64,000 nt of DNA, taken from positions 7,971-71,970 of the forward strand of contig CABUKD010000004.1 in the NCBI GenBank assembly GCA_902492105.1. Direction: 5' to 3'. This stretch comes from an uncultured Clostridium sp. GTDB lineage: Bacteria; Bacillota; Clostridia; TANB77; CAG-508. Under the pieces are notes generated by a model that saw only the letters and a list, made by a program, of their open reading frames with translations, was not told the DNA's origin and searched no databases. This document shows positions 41,433 through 52,213 of the stretch, piece by piece; position 1 is the first letter of the stretch, and every line of letters begins with the position of its first letter. Made by a program: the position numbers and the translations under genes.

Positions 41433-41486
41433 CCACGCTAGTGGCGCCACGCTAGTGGCGCCACGCTAGTGGCGCCACGCTAGTGG
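41431..41486. repeat. Four tandem 14-base stem-loop units
   Basis: CGCCACGCTAGTGG occurs four times head to tail with no changes. Each junction gives GGCGCCAC-GCTA-GTGGCGCC, an 8-base stem with a 4-base loop. It lies about 170 bases beyond the 3' end of the variable repeat. A further long stem (GTGGAAAATTTTAG / CTAAAATTTTCCAC) follows at 41482-41541. Confidence 0.95.
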
Positions 41487-41643
41487 AAAATTTTAGCCTA
41501 CCTTACGCTTTTTCAAAGCGCAGGTATCCTAAAATTTTCCACTTCTTCGCGTATCTTCGATTCGCTAGAAGTCGGTTCTTTATGTTCTCTACGACTTCCT
41601 AATTTTTCTTCTTAAAACTAATTACCACTACCAGTGACCAGTG

Positions 41644-42963
41644 CTACTTTATATAAAGTGCCACGCGGAAACCAATGAGGTTGTTGCTGCTGGTCGCACC
41701 GCTGTCGTACCTGTAAGCCGTGTAGTAGTTGCTGTCGTCGTAATTGCCTCCTCTGTTAGTGCAAGCGTAAGCATTACTGCTAGACGTGTACGCGGAATAT
41801 TCTGTAGTCCATTCTCCTACATTTGCTGCCATATCAAATATGTTACATACTTCATCTCCTGTTTCTCCTGTATTCATTAAACTGCTATTTCCTGTTTGAT
41901 CTTTTCCTGCATTTGCATAATTACTATTTGCTTCATTCATACTTTGAATAAATACAATTGCTGTATCCCATGCATAACTATTTGTTAAATCACTTTCTAC
42001 TCCTACTGTTGTATCTCCTGCCTGATACATATTCTGGCATATCTTTGAGGCATCTAATTGTGTTACATAGTTCCATAACATTCCTTGTGTTAATGGTGTA
42101 CTACTACTTGTCCTTGGTGTTCCTGTCGATACTTTTGATAATGGCTTCCAATCTGCTGTACTACTTCCGCTTTCATAACTTGCCTCATACCTTGCTATAT
42201 AATATCCTCCATTATCTGCTACACTTTGCACAAAGCCTGCTAAATTTTTAGCAGTGGCATTTAAATCGTTTAGATGATTACTATTATCTACTGTTCCTGC
42301 TCTATAGGTTGTTAATTCTTGATAATATCTTGGTATTGTAACTTCATCTTCGTAGTTTTGTTCTTGATTACTTGGGTTATCTCCTGCAAATGCTGCCTGT
42401 TGTATTGTTGGGTTTCCATTTGTTTCATCAAATGTATATCTTCCAAGTTTTATCGTTACATCATTTTCCGGATTATTATCTTTATGTACTGTTCCTACCG
42501 GTATCCATACAAATTGGTTACCTGTGGTTGTTTCTGTGCCTGTTCCGTCTTCTATTACAATTCCTTCTGGTACGGTTGTTGCTTCACTAGTTACTACTTT
42601 GAATCCTTTTGGTACAACTACTACATTTCCATAGGTATCTTTTGCCTTTTGTCCTTCCTCTTTTTGTACGATTTCTGTTACTGTTGTGATATCTACTATC
42701 TCTTCTGGGTCTGTCGGTGTTTCATCTTCTCCGCCATTCATTATGCTATTTAATTCATTTACTAAATTTTGAATTTCTTGTTGCTCATTTGCAACTGCAC
42801 CCTCCCATGTGTTTTTGGCTTCTTGCGCTGTTCTTATTATTCCATCTTCTCCTAGTAACATATTGATTGTTACTCCTGATAGAATTAATAAAATTACAAT
42901 GGTTACAACCAATGCGATGAGGGTGATACCTTGACTACTTTTTAATCTATTTAATCTTGTCAT
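41644..42963 (-). CDS. DGR target protein: pilin-like anchor with variable FGE/C-lectin domain
   Basis: 439 residues. The N-terminal prepilin-like segment is SSQGITLIALVVTIVILLIL (about 9-28) and the helical stalk is GEDGIIRTAQEAKNTWEGA. The C-terminal formylglycine-enzyme/C-type-lectin fold has QFVWIPVG, GYYIARYEA, AANVGEWT and RGGNYDDSNYY, ending GFRVALYIK. The last 48 codons are the variable repeat. It should be exposed at the cell surface. The residues encoded by variable positions are Tyr, Asp, Ser, Gly and Leu where the template has Asn. It lies upstream of the DGR operon in the same direction. Confidence 0.93.
   Translation of the reverse strand: MTRLNRLKSSQGITLIALVVTIVILLILSGVTINMLLGEDGIIRTAQEAKNTWEGAVANEQQEIQNLVNELNSIMNGGEDETPTDPEEIVDITTVTEIVQKEEGQKAKDTYGNVVVVPKGFKVVTSEATTVPEGIVIEDGTGTETTTGNQFVWIPVGTVHKDNNPENDVTIKLGRYTFDETNGNPTIQQAAFAGDNPSNQEQNYEDEVTIPRYYQELTTYRAGTVDNSNHLNDLNATAKNLAGFVQSVADNGGYYIARYEASYESGSSTADWKPLSKVSTGTPRTSSSTPLTQGMLWNYVTQLDASKICQNMYQAGDTTVGVESDLTNSYAWDTAIVFIQSMNEANSNYANAGKDQTGNSSLMNTGETGDEVCNIFDMAANVGEWTTEYSAYTSSSNAYACTNRGGNYDDSNYYTAYRYDSGATSSNNLIGFRVALYIK
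41657..41799 (-). repeat. DGR variable repeat (VR)
   Basis: Compared with the template there are 19 differences in 143 bases. 17 of them are at coding-strand adenines of the template (to G, T or C) and two are at other bases (near 41765-41768). This is the signature of adenine-directed mutagenic homing. Confidence 0.96.
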
Positions 42964-43285
42964 TTTCTATTTTCCTCCTCTTTTGATTTTTTCTCTAAAG
43001 TTCTTTTTAGTTATATTTTTTTAACTTTCTTTAGAGTTTATCCTTCTTTTTTTGTTTTATACCATAAGCTAATTTTTTTATTTTTTCTTTGCATTTAATA
43101 TCTATTCTATAGCATTATAGTATTTCTTTTCCCTCTTTTGCATCGATTGTATTTATTTCTATATTTACTATATATAGATACTAAATACATTCTTATGATA
43201 ACATTATCTTTTCCTTTTGACAATATTTTTTTCATTTTTCATATAATCTTTTTATCATTTTTTCTATTCGCATTTCTACCTATTA

Positions 43286-44545
43286 CTAACTATTATTATC
43301 ATCTTTATTTCTATACATTCTAATCATATCTTTTAAGCTTACTCTGCTTCCATAGTTTAAAATCGCATTAGAGTAAATTTTAATAGATACGTTTGCTACA
43401 ATTAAAATAGTTACTAATAGTACTGCTATTGATATAGCAATTTGGGTAGGTGTTGCAATTCCCATCATTATTCTAAATGGCATGCAGAATGGTGATGAAA
43501 ATGGGAATATGGAGGCAAATACATTTAAGTCACTGGTTGGGTTCATCATAGTAAAGTAAGATAAATAAAATCCTATTACTGCTACAATTGCTACTGGTCC
43601 ATTAGCAGTTTGTACATCTTCTGGTTTGCTTACGGTTGAACCTGTTAGAGCATATAGTAAAGCATAGGTTGCATAACCTAAAATAAAGTAGATTACGGTA
43701 AATATTCCAAGTGTTGGTGTTATTTGTGATACATCTAACACACTTTCTAGAACTCCTTCTGGTAGGCAAAAATATGCACAAATTAAGGCAACTGCTACAA
43801 TAACAGCAACTTGTAAGAATCCTACTATTCCAATACCTATTGTTTTTCCCAGTACAATGGTTCTAGGTTTAGTAGAAGTAACCAAGGTTTCCATAATTTT
43901 GGATGTTTTTTCTGTTGTAATAGAACTAGACACTTGGTATGCACAAAAATAAATTGCATAAAATAGTACTATGGATAATAGCATAATGGCAAGTACATTT
44001 CCTTTTACTTCTTGTTCATTTGTTTGTTCTAATGAATAAGTAAAATTAGGCTCTAAACTTGCAAGTTGTTCTTGTGTTAAATTTAATTTTGATAATTGTA
44101 AATTGGTATAAAGTTCTTCAAAAGTATTTTGCATACTTTCTGGTACTCCATCCATCATGGTCATATCTTCTACAATATAGGTTAACTTGATTTGTCCATT
44201 TTCTCTAGTAATTACAATAGCATCTTCTATTTCATTATCTTCTATTTTTTTAGCTATTTCTTCTTTACTTACTTCTCTATTTTCAATCAAAAATACATGA
44301 TTTTCGTTTGTATTTAATTGCTCTAAAGTTCCTTCAAAAATATTTTCTGCATCCACTATTAATTCTTGTGTTTTGCTCTCTACTACTTCTCCTTCTTCTG
44401 AACCAGAAGTAATAGCATTCATAATATTTGGAATATTAAAACCAACAATAATAATTAATAGAATAACTAAATTAGAAACTAAAAAAGTTTTCTTTTTTAG
44501 CATGTCCTTTATGGTATAAGAAGCTACAATCCATAAATCTTTCAT
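43286..44545 (-). CDS. ABC-2 type permease (NatB-like)
   Basis: 419 residues. One N-terminal helix (about 20-38) is followed by a large extracellular domain (about 40-190) and then five helices with SSSITTEKTSKIMETLVTS and IFPFSSPFCMPFRIM, the conserved motif of Na+/drug export permeases of the NatB group. Its start overlaps the ATPase gene by 4 bases (ATGA). Confidence 0.92.
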   Translation of the reverse strand: MKDLWIVASYTIKDMLKKKTFLVSNLVILLIIIVGFNIPNIMNAITSGSEEGEVVESKTQELIVDAENIFEGTLEQLNTNENHVFLIENREVSKEEIAKKIEDNEIEDAIVITRENGQIKLTYIVEDMTMMDGVPESMQNTFEELYTNLQLSKLNLTQEQLASLEPNFTYSLEQTNEQEVKGNVLAIMLLSIVLFYAIYFCAYQVSSSITTEKTSKIMETLVTSTKPRTIVLGKTIGIGIVGFLQVAVIVAVALICAYFCLPEGVLESVLDVSQITPTLGIFTVIYFILGYATYALLYALTGSTVSKPEDVQTANGPVAIVAVIGFYLSYFTMMNPTSDLNVFASIFPFSSPFCMPFRIMMGIATPTQIAISIAVLLVTILIVANVSIKIYSNAILNYGSRVSLKDMIRMYRNKDDNNS

Positions 44546-45438
44546 TTGTCTTCACCTACCTTTTCTATAAAGATATCATGTAAACTAGGTTTCATAATTT
44601 CAAATTTTTCTACTTTTATATGTTTATTAGCCAATAAATCAAATAAACGGTAACCATCTGCTTCGTTTGCAATTTCAATAGTGTATTCATTATTTTTACT
44701 ATGATAAATTTTTAGTCCCGCTTCTTTTATTAAATCATCCACATTTTCTACAGTACTTAGTGCAAGCTTATTGGCTGCATATTGTTCTTTAATTTCTTTT
44801 AAGTTTCCTTGTAATACAGTTTTTCCTTTATTTAAAATTAAGACATCTGATGCAAATTCTTCTATAGAATACATTTGATGGCTAGACATAATTATATAAG
44901 TTCCTTTTTGAATCAATTCGATAATTACATTTTTTAAAAGTTCTGTGTTTACTGGGTCTAATCCACTAAATGGTTCATCTAAGACTAATAACTCTGGATC
45001 ATGCAAAATTGCTGTTACAAACTGTACTTTTTGCTGATTTCCTTTTGATAATTTTTCTGGTGTCATTTCTAAATATTGGTCTATTTCTAATTTTTTCATC
45101 CAATATTTCATTCGCTCTTCTGCTTTTTGCTTGTCCATTCCTTTTAGTCTTGCAAAATACATTAATTGGTCATGTATTTTTGTTTTTGGATAAACACCTC
45201 TTTCTTCTGGTAAATAGCCAAAATTTACATGTTTTCTTTGTACTTCTTTTCCATTCCATGTAATTTCTCCACTATCTTTTTTCAAAATTCCTAAAATCAT
45301 ACGAATTGTAGTAGTTTTTCCTGCGCCATTTGTTCCTAAAAGTCCATATACGCCTGGCTTTTGTATTTCAAAATTTATACTGTCTACTACTTTTTTCGTA
45401 CCAAAACTTTTGTCTACATTTTTTACAATTAGTCCCAT
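44542..45438 (-). CDS. ABC-2 transporter ATPase (NatA-like)
   Basis: 298 residues with GTNGAGKTT (Walker A, about 35-43), LSKGNQQKV (signature), LLVLDEPFSGLDP (Walker B) and MSSHQM (switch His), plus a C-terminal domain with the NatA/CcmA family ending LHDIFIEKVGE. It works with the permease encoded next. Confidence 0.95.
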   Translation of the reverse strand: MGLIVKNVDKSFGTKKVVDSINFEIQKPGVYGLLGTNGAGKTTTIRMILGILKKDSGEITWNGKEVQRKHVNFGYLPEERGVYPKTKIHDQLMYFARLKGMDKQKAEERMKYWMKKLEIDQYLEMTPEKLSKGNQQKVQFVTAILHDPELLVLDEPFSGLDPVNTELLKNVIIELIQKGTYIIMSSHQMYSIEEFASDVLILNKGKTVLQGNLKEIKEQYAANKLALSTVENVDDLIKEAGLKIYHSKNNEYTIEIANEADGYRLFDLLANKHIKVEKFEIMKPSLHDIFIEKVGEDK

Positions 45439-45732
45439 AAAAAGCCCCTTTCATTTTATTTTTTGTTAAATACATAATTTAATCACAAATCAACCATACT
45501 ATATGATATAATAGTATAAAAGTCAATTGTTTTTAAAATATTTTGTCACTTTGCTTTTTTGCTTTATAATTGCATTGTCTCTTCACAGTTTTTGGACGTA
45601 ATAAAAAAAATACATAATATTTTTCAAAATTAAAGGAATCTTAGAGTAATTTTGACATTTGTTGACATGTTATGTAATTTGTGGTATACTATATTAGTTA
45701 GAGGTAATCAAGAAATAAAGGGGGATTTTTTT

Positions 45733-46671
45733 ATGACTGATAAAACTTTCGTTTTCGGACATACAAATCCAGATACAGATTCTATCGCTTCTGCAATTTC
45801 CATGGCTAACTTACAAACAGAAATGGGAAAATATGCAGAAAGTTATCGTTTAGGTAATATTAATAAAGAAACAAATTATGCATTAAAAACTTTCAATGTT
45901 GATCAACCTGCACTTTTATCAAAATTAGAAGATCATGCTAACGTAATTATGGTAGATAACAACGAATTTTCACAAAGTGTAAATGGAATAGAAAATGCCC
46001 ATATTCAAATGGTAGTAGACCATCACAGGCTAAACCTACATACATCTGAACCTGTATATTGTATTGCAGAACCAGTTGGCTGTGCTTCTACTATATTATA
46101 TAAACTATACAAACAAGAAGATGTAGTAATTACTCCTAGAATTGCCGGAATGATGCTTAGTGCTATTATATCTGACACTTTAATGTTTCGTTCTCCTACT
46201 TGTACAGAGCAAGATAGAATTACTGCAGAAAAATTAGCAAAGATTGCTGGTATTGATTTATATGATTATGGTTATAAATTATTAGAAGCCGGAACTGATA
46301 TTAGTGATAGTACTCCTGAACAAATTATTTGTATTGATTCTAAAGATTTTCAACATAATGATTTGAAAATTACTATTTCACAGATTAATAGCTCTAATTT
46401 GGATGAAGTATTTAAAAGAAAACCAGAACTTGAAAAAGCAATAGAAAATAGAATTCAAAAAGAAAATATTGATTTATTTGTTTTTGTAGTAACTGATATT
46501 TTGGAAGCTAATTCTAAAGTAATTGTTTTAGGAAATAGAACTGATATTTTTGAAAGAGCTTTTCACATAAAATTAATTGGTAATACAACCGTTTTAAAAG
46601 GAGTTATTTCTAGGAAGAAGCAAATTTTACCTGCTATTTTAGAAGGAATTGAACAAAAAATCCAGTTATAA
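45733..46671 (+). CDS. ppaC: Manganese-dependent inorganic pyrophosphatase (family II)
   Basis: Hydrolyses pyrophosphate to phosphate. The 312 residues begin TFVFGHTNPDTDSIASA (metal-binding His and Asp), then VDHHRLN (DHH motif), EPVGCASTI and ISDTLMFRSPT, and end with the DHHA2-type ISRKKQILPAI. The ATG at 45733 follows AAGGGGG. The longer frame starts further back. All the metal-binding residues are present, in contrast with the degenerate domain in the gene at 54910. Confidence 0.96.
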   Translation: MTDKTFVFGHTNPDTDSIASAISMANLQTEMGKYAESYRLGNINKETNYALKTFNVDQPALLSKLEDHANVIMVDNNEFSQSVNGIENAHIQMVVDHHRLNLHTSEPVYCIAEPVGCASTILYKLYKQEDVVITPRIAGMMLSAIISDTLMFRSPTCTEQDRITAEKLAKIAGIDLYDYGYKLLEAGTDISDSTPEQIICIDSKDFQHNDLKITISQINSSNLDEVFKRKPELEKAIENRIQKENIDLFVFVVTDILEANSKVIVLGNRTDIFERAFHIKLIGNTTVLKGVISRKKQILPAILEGIEQKIQL

Positions 46672-46680
46672 TTGTCATTT

Positions 46681-46711
46681 GTGTCAATGGGGACGGAGAA
46701 TTTTGACAACT
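46681..46711. repeat. GTCAATGGGGACGG repeat, copy b
   Basis: The exact reverse complement of the unit at 29573-29610, in the gap between ppaC and the tRNA. Confidence 0.8.
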
Positions 46712-46777
46712 TTCTGTTTGTTCAATATTCTAATTGTTATACATTCTAAACTATCTATACTATCTATACTAAAATTA

Positions 46778-46852
<75 letters not shown>

Positions 46853-46933
46853 AATGCGTTTTCGTCGAACCACTTATAATTATTGATATAAGCGAGTTTG
46901 AAGAAAACAAAAGTGAATATCATTTCACAATAT

Positions 46934-46962
46934 ATAAGTCGATTTAGTCGGCTTATTTTTTT
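46934..46962 (+). terminator. Terminator downstream of the tRNA
   Basis: ATAAGTCGA pairs with TCGGCTTAT (one G.U) around TTTAG and is followed by seven T. Confidence 0.75.
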
Positions 46963-47035
46963 CTTTTAATTATCAAAATTGGTAAAAAAAGTAAAAGATA
47001 GCCTCAAAATATTGAAAAAAGGAGGTTTTTGTGAT

Positions 47036-47308
47036 ATGATATCTACAGTTAAAAGAGAAATAACAATGAGTAAAGAATTACATTCTAAAATTGAATGGGC
47101 TTGCACTTTTAGTAATTGTGAACCAAAGATAAAGAATGGTAATTTGAGAATGGTAGAAAAAACTAATCTTGCTTATGTAGAACCACATACTGCTGTTATT
47201 AAAGATAAGCTATATTTATTCTTTAATGAACACGAATATTTTTACATCGGTAATTTAGCAAACAAATATCCACTCTCAAAGTTAAGAGATTTTATCAATG
47301 GTAACTAA
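47036..47308 (+). CDS. Small element-borne hypothetical protein
   Basis: 90 residues with a mixed alpha/beta pattern (KLYLFFNEHEYFYIGNLANKYPL). GGAGG lies 10 bases upstream of the ATG at 47036. No known domain is recognised. It precedes the serine recombinase, as small genes often do in such elements. Confidence 0.6.
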   Translation: MISTVKREITMSKELHSKIEWACTFSNCEPKIKNGNLRMVEKTNLAYVEPHTAVIKDKLYLFFNEHEYFYIGNLANKYPLSKLRDFINGN

Positions 47309-47418
47309 TACTAGAAGTTTTCTTTATGTTCAGCAAGTTGTATTACAAGTAAATAATAAAGTTTGTTTTGAGTGTTAGTTATCATACTAGCACTTTGTTT
47401 GTTTTTAGGAGGTTTTAA

Positions 47419-49282
<1,864 letters not shown>

Positions 49283-49387
49283 TTGTTGCAACTATTACAC
49301 TAATTGAAGTCTATGTTGCAACAAGCAAATTAACGAATACAAATTTATATTTGCATTAGCAATATAAATTTTGTGTGAGGTAATTTG

Positions 49388-49469
49388 AATAAATTTTATC
49401 CCTGTGGGAGAAAATTTATTGCCTCGCAGAGCCCCCGAGTTATGATGGTACGTCATAACTCATAGGGGG
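49388..49469. other. Candidate origin of transfer (palindromes before the relaxase gene)
   Basis: TAAATTTTATCCC / GGGAGAAAATTTA, then CCCCCGAGTTATGA / TCATAACTCATAGGGGG (49432-49469). MobV relaxases nick at inverted repeats directly upstream of their own gene. The location fits, but the nick site cannot be read. Confidence 0.5.
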
Positions 49470-49532
49470 TTAGGACTTATGACAAGGTCAAAGTCCTCTG
49501 CTCCGAAGCAAATTCTAAAGGAGGAAAAAAAG

Positions 49533-50918
49533 ATGAACCAAGAATTAGCATATTCATTTCACTTAGGTAGTGATAAAAATAAGAGTAAGTTATCAAAGAA
49601 GGTTGCAAAAGAAAATGTATCTGGTTCTACTTCTTTAGCAAATAATGCAATTCAAAATGTAAATGATTTATCTAGAGTAAATAAACACAATTTACGAGAT
49701 TATGATAATCAAAGAGAACTAATTAGAGTAATCTATGGTACAGATAATATTCTAACTGATGTGCAAGATTTATATTTACAAGAATTTGAAGAAGCCAAAC
49801 TAGAATATAATAAGCAAACTAGAAATGATAGAAAGATAACTAATTACTTTGAAAAAATTTGCGAATCTCAAAATGATGTAGCTTGTGAGATTATAATTGA
49901 ACTTGGAGATATGGATTTTTGGAATGATAAAGATGACAAATATAGATTTAAAATGATTGATGTATATAATGAGCAAGTAAAAGATTTAATTAATATTGTA
50001 CCAACATTTAAAATAGCAAATGCAACAATACATTTTGATGAAACCTCTCCCCACATGCACGTTGTTGGTGTTCCAGTAATTGAAAATTGCAAAAGAGGAA
50101 TGAAAAAGCAAGTTGGAAAATCACAAGTATTTACCAAAACGTCACTAACTGAAATACAAGATAAAATGAGAATGTCTTGCATTAAGTCTTTTAACAAGTT
50201 CTATGATATGGATTTCAAACTTAAAGATAAACAAAAAGGTAGAAATCAAGATATAAATGTTAAAGATATGAGCGATTATAGACAAATTAAAAAGCAACTT
50301 GAAAACAAAGAGAAAAAACTTGCTGAAGCAAATAAACAAACTAAAAAATTAGATAATACGACAAAATATATAAATTCTATATTAGATAATTTAAAACCAT
50401 CAAAACTAAATAAAAATAATATGCTTATTTCAATCGAAAATGTGCAAATAATAAAAAATTATACTGAAGATGTAAAAAATACTACTAAAGTTGTTAGAAA
50501 CGTAAATGACTTAAATATGGCAATTAAAGATTTTGAACACAGTTCTTTTGAAATAAAACAAGAAAACAATTCTCTAAAATATCAATTAGAACAAAAAAAT
50601 GATGAAATAGATAACTTAAAAGGAGAATTATCAGCTAAAGACAAAGTTATAGATAAATTACGAAATGAAAAAGAAAAGATAAAACAGGAATTGCACAAGT
50701 TTAAAGACTTTTGGTATAGTATTATGGGGCATTTTCATAAAAGAATTTGCTATAATAAAGATGAAAACTATAAAATTGTTAGTGATGACTTATATAAAAA
50801 TGGTATATTTACTGATGATGAAAATGAGATAGCAAATGATATTAGAAGAAAAGTAAAACCTAAAGAAGATATTGAACAAATTAAAACTAAAAACAAAAAT
50901 AATTTTGAATTAAAGTAA
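49533..50918 (+). CDS. MobV-family relaxase
   Basis: 461 residues. The N-terminal relaxase region carries HFDETSPHMHVVGVP (the HxDExxPHxH metal motif, about 162-176), and a long coiled-coil C-terminus follows (about 255-400). Proteins of this MobV/Pre group nick plasmids and mobilizable elements at oriT so they can use another element's transfer machinery. The ATG at 49533 has AAAGGAGG just upstream. Confidence 0.93.
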   Translation: MNQELAYSFHLGSDKNKSKLSKKVAKENVSGSTSLANNAIQNVNDLSRVNKHNLRDYDNQRELIRVIYGTDNILTDVQDLYLQEFEEAKLEYNKQTRNDRKITNYFEKICESQNDVACEIIIELGDMDFWNDKDDKYRFKMIDVYNEQVKDLINIVPTFKIANATIHFDETSPHMHVVGVPVIENCKRGMKKQVGKSQVFTKTSLTEIQDKMRMSCIKSFNKFYDMDFKLKDKQKGRNQDINVKDMSDYRQIKKQLENKEKKLAEANKQTKKLDNTTKYINSILDNLKPSKLNKNNMLISIENVQIIKNYTEDVKNTTKVVRNVNDLNMAIKDFEHSSFEIKQENNSLKYQLEQKNDEIDNLKGELSAKDKVIDKLRNEKEKIKQELHKFKDFWYSIMGHFHKRICYNKDENYKIVSDDLYKNGIFTDDENEIANDIRRKVKPKEDIEQIKTKNKNNFELK

Positions 50919-50931
50919 AGGAGCTAAACTT

Positions 50932-51180
50932 ATGGAAAAAGATAAAGTTAAAAATGTAATAGATATAATTAAAGATATGGATATAAAAGATAAATTAAGG
51001 TTAGGAATATGCTTAACTACAAGTGATTGGGCTAATATTTTATATAATAGAGCTGAAATGTATGAGAAATTTAATATTATGCTAAAAGAAATTGATGAAG
51101 AATATAGGGCTACTTTAATAAATTTTGCTAAATATAAAATTGTAATGTTTACAATGGCTAAAATAATGGAAACAGAATAA
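50932..51180 (+). CDS. Small helical protein downstream of the relaxase
   Basis: 82 residues with AAAGGAGCTAAACTT before the ATG. It begins 14 bases after the relaxase stop and so probably shares its message. It is helical and charged throughout, with no recognised domain. Confidence 0.6.
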   Translation: MEKDKVKNVIDIIKDMDIKDKLRLGICLTTSDWANILYNRAEMYEKFNIMLKEIDEEYRATLINFAKYKIVMFTMAKIMETE

Positions 51181-51303
51181 AGTGGAAGAAATAAAGTTGC
51201 ATTGTATTTGTTTAATAATATACAATAGATTTTTTAGTAATTTGTAATTTTATAGAAAAAATGTTATACTAATTTTAGTTTTATAAGAAATCGAGGAAAA
51301 TAT

Positions 51304-52101
51304 ATGAATAAACAAAGCAATGAAAGATTTAATGATTTAATTAATTATATAGAAGATAATCTTTGTGAAGAAATTAGTTATAAAAAACTATCTCAAATAC
51401 TTGGTGTTAATGAATATACAATGCATAGAATATTTTTATTTGTAACTAATTATACCCTAGCTGATTATATAAGAAAAAGAAGATTAAGTATGTCTGCTTT
51501 AGATTTACTTGAAGGGAAAGAAAAAATAATTGACATTGCGGTAAAATACAATTATGAATCTTCACAAGCTTTTTCTAGAGCTTTTAAATCTATGATGGGC
51601 TTTATTCCAAGTGAGATAAATAATAATAAAAATAATATAAAATTCTTTTCGCAATATGAGCTAATAAATGAAAATGTGACAGATGAATTTCATTATCATA
51701 TAGAAAAAAATATAAAATTTAACTTATATGCTATTTACATGAAAACAACAATCAAGAACTGCCATAATGAAGCTCCTATATTTTGGAAAGAGAATTATAA
51801 GTATATAAAAGGGAAAAAAGAATATGGTTTATTAGAATATGATAAAACTTGTAGTATAGACGAAGCAATATATTATATAGCCTCTACAGAAACGTTTGAA
51901 AATGCAATAGAATTAAATTTAAAACCTAGTAATTATTTAGTTTTCGAATGTGATTATATAAATTCTACTTCATTGTATGAATTTTGCAAAAAAATATATA
52001 GGACAATTATTCCTAATATTGAATGTGAATTAGAAGATTTACCAGATATTGAAGAATATTTACCGAACAACAAATTAAAATTATATATTCCAATAAAATA
52101 A
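51304..52101 (+). CDS. AraC-family regulator with effector-binding domain
   Basis: 265 residues. Two helix-turn-helix motifs in the first 110 (YKKLSQILGVNEYTMHRIF and KIIDIAVKYNYESSQAFSRAFK) are typical of AraC/XylS. The C-terminal half resembles GyrI-like/effector-binding domains. It lies 110 bases before the radical SAM gene, which it may control. Confidence 0.88.
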   Translation: MNKQSNERFNDLINYIEDNLCEEISYKKLSQILGVNEYTMHRIFLFVTNYTLADYIRKRRLSMSALDLLEGKEKIIDIAVKYNYESSQAFSRAFKSMMGFIPSEINNNKNNIKFFSQYELINENVTDEFHYHIEKNIKFNLYAIYMKTTIKNCHNEAPIFWKENYKYIKGKKEYGLLEYDKTCSIDEAIYYIASTETFENAIELNLKPSNYLVFECDYINSTSLYEFCKKIYRTIIPNIECELEDLPDIEEYLPNNKLKLYIPIK

Positions 52102-52102
52102 A

Positions 52103-52152
52103 TAAAACAAGTGATTTTTTTAGTGTTAAAAAGGTCACTTGTTTTATTTTGA
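52103..52152 (+). terminator. Terminator after the AraC gene
   Basis: AAAACAAGTGA and TCACTTGTTTT pair, followed by ATTTT. Confidence 0.8.
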
Positions 52153-52213
52153 AAAGAGATACAATAAATATGTAGAATGTTATCTCAATTTGAATTAACT
52201 AGGAGGTTATGAG

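Noticed and set aside
41364..41450. Longer start for the MutS-like gene
   Set aside because: The extra residues are translated stem-loop repeats. The ATG at 41363 has a good ribosome-binding site.
41431..41486. CRISPR array
   Set aside because: The 14-base units are directly adjacent with no spacers and are palindromic. No cas genes are present.
45754..45757. CGGA in ppaC and many other genes as further quadruplet sites
   Set aside because: In these the C is the last base of the preceding codon (for example TTC|GGA), so CGG is not in phase and no frameshift is needed.
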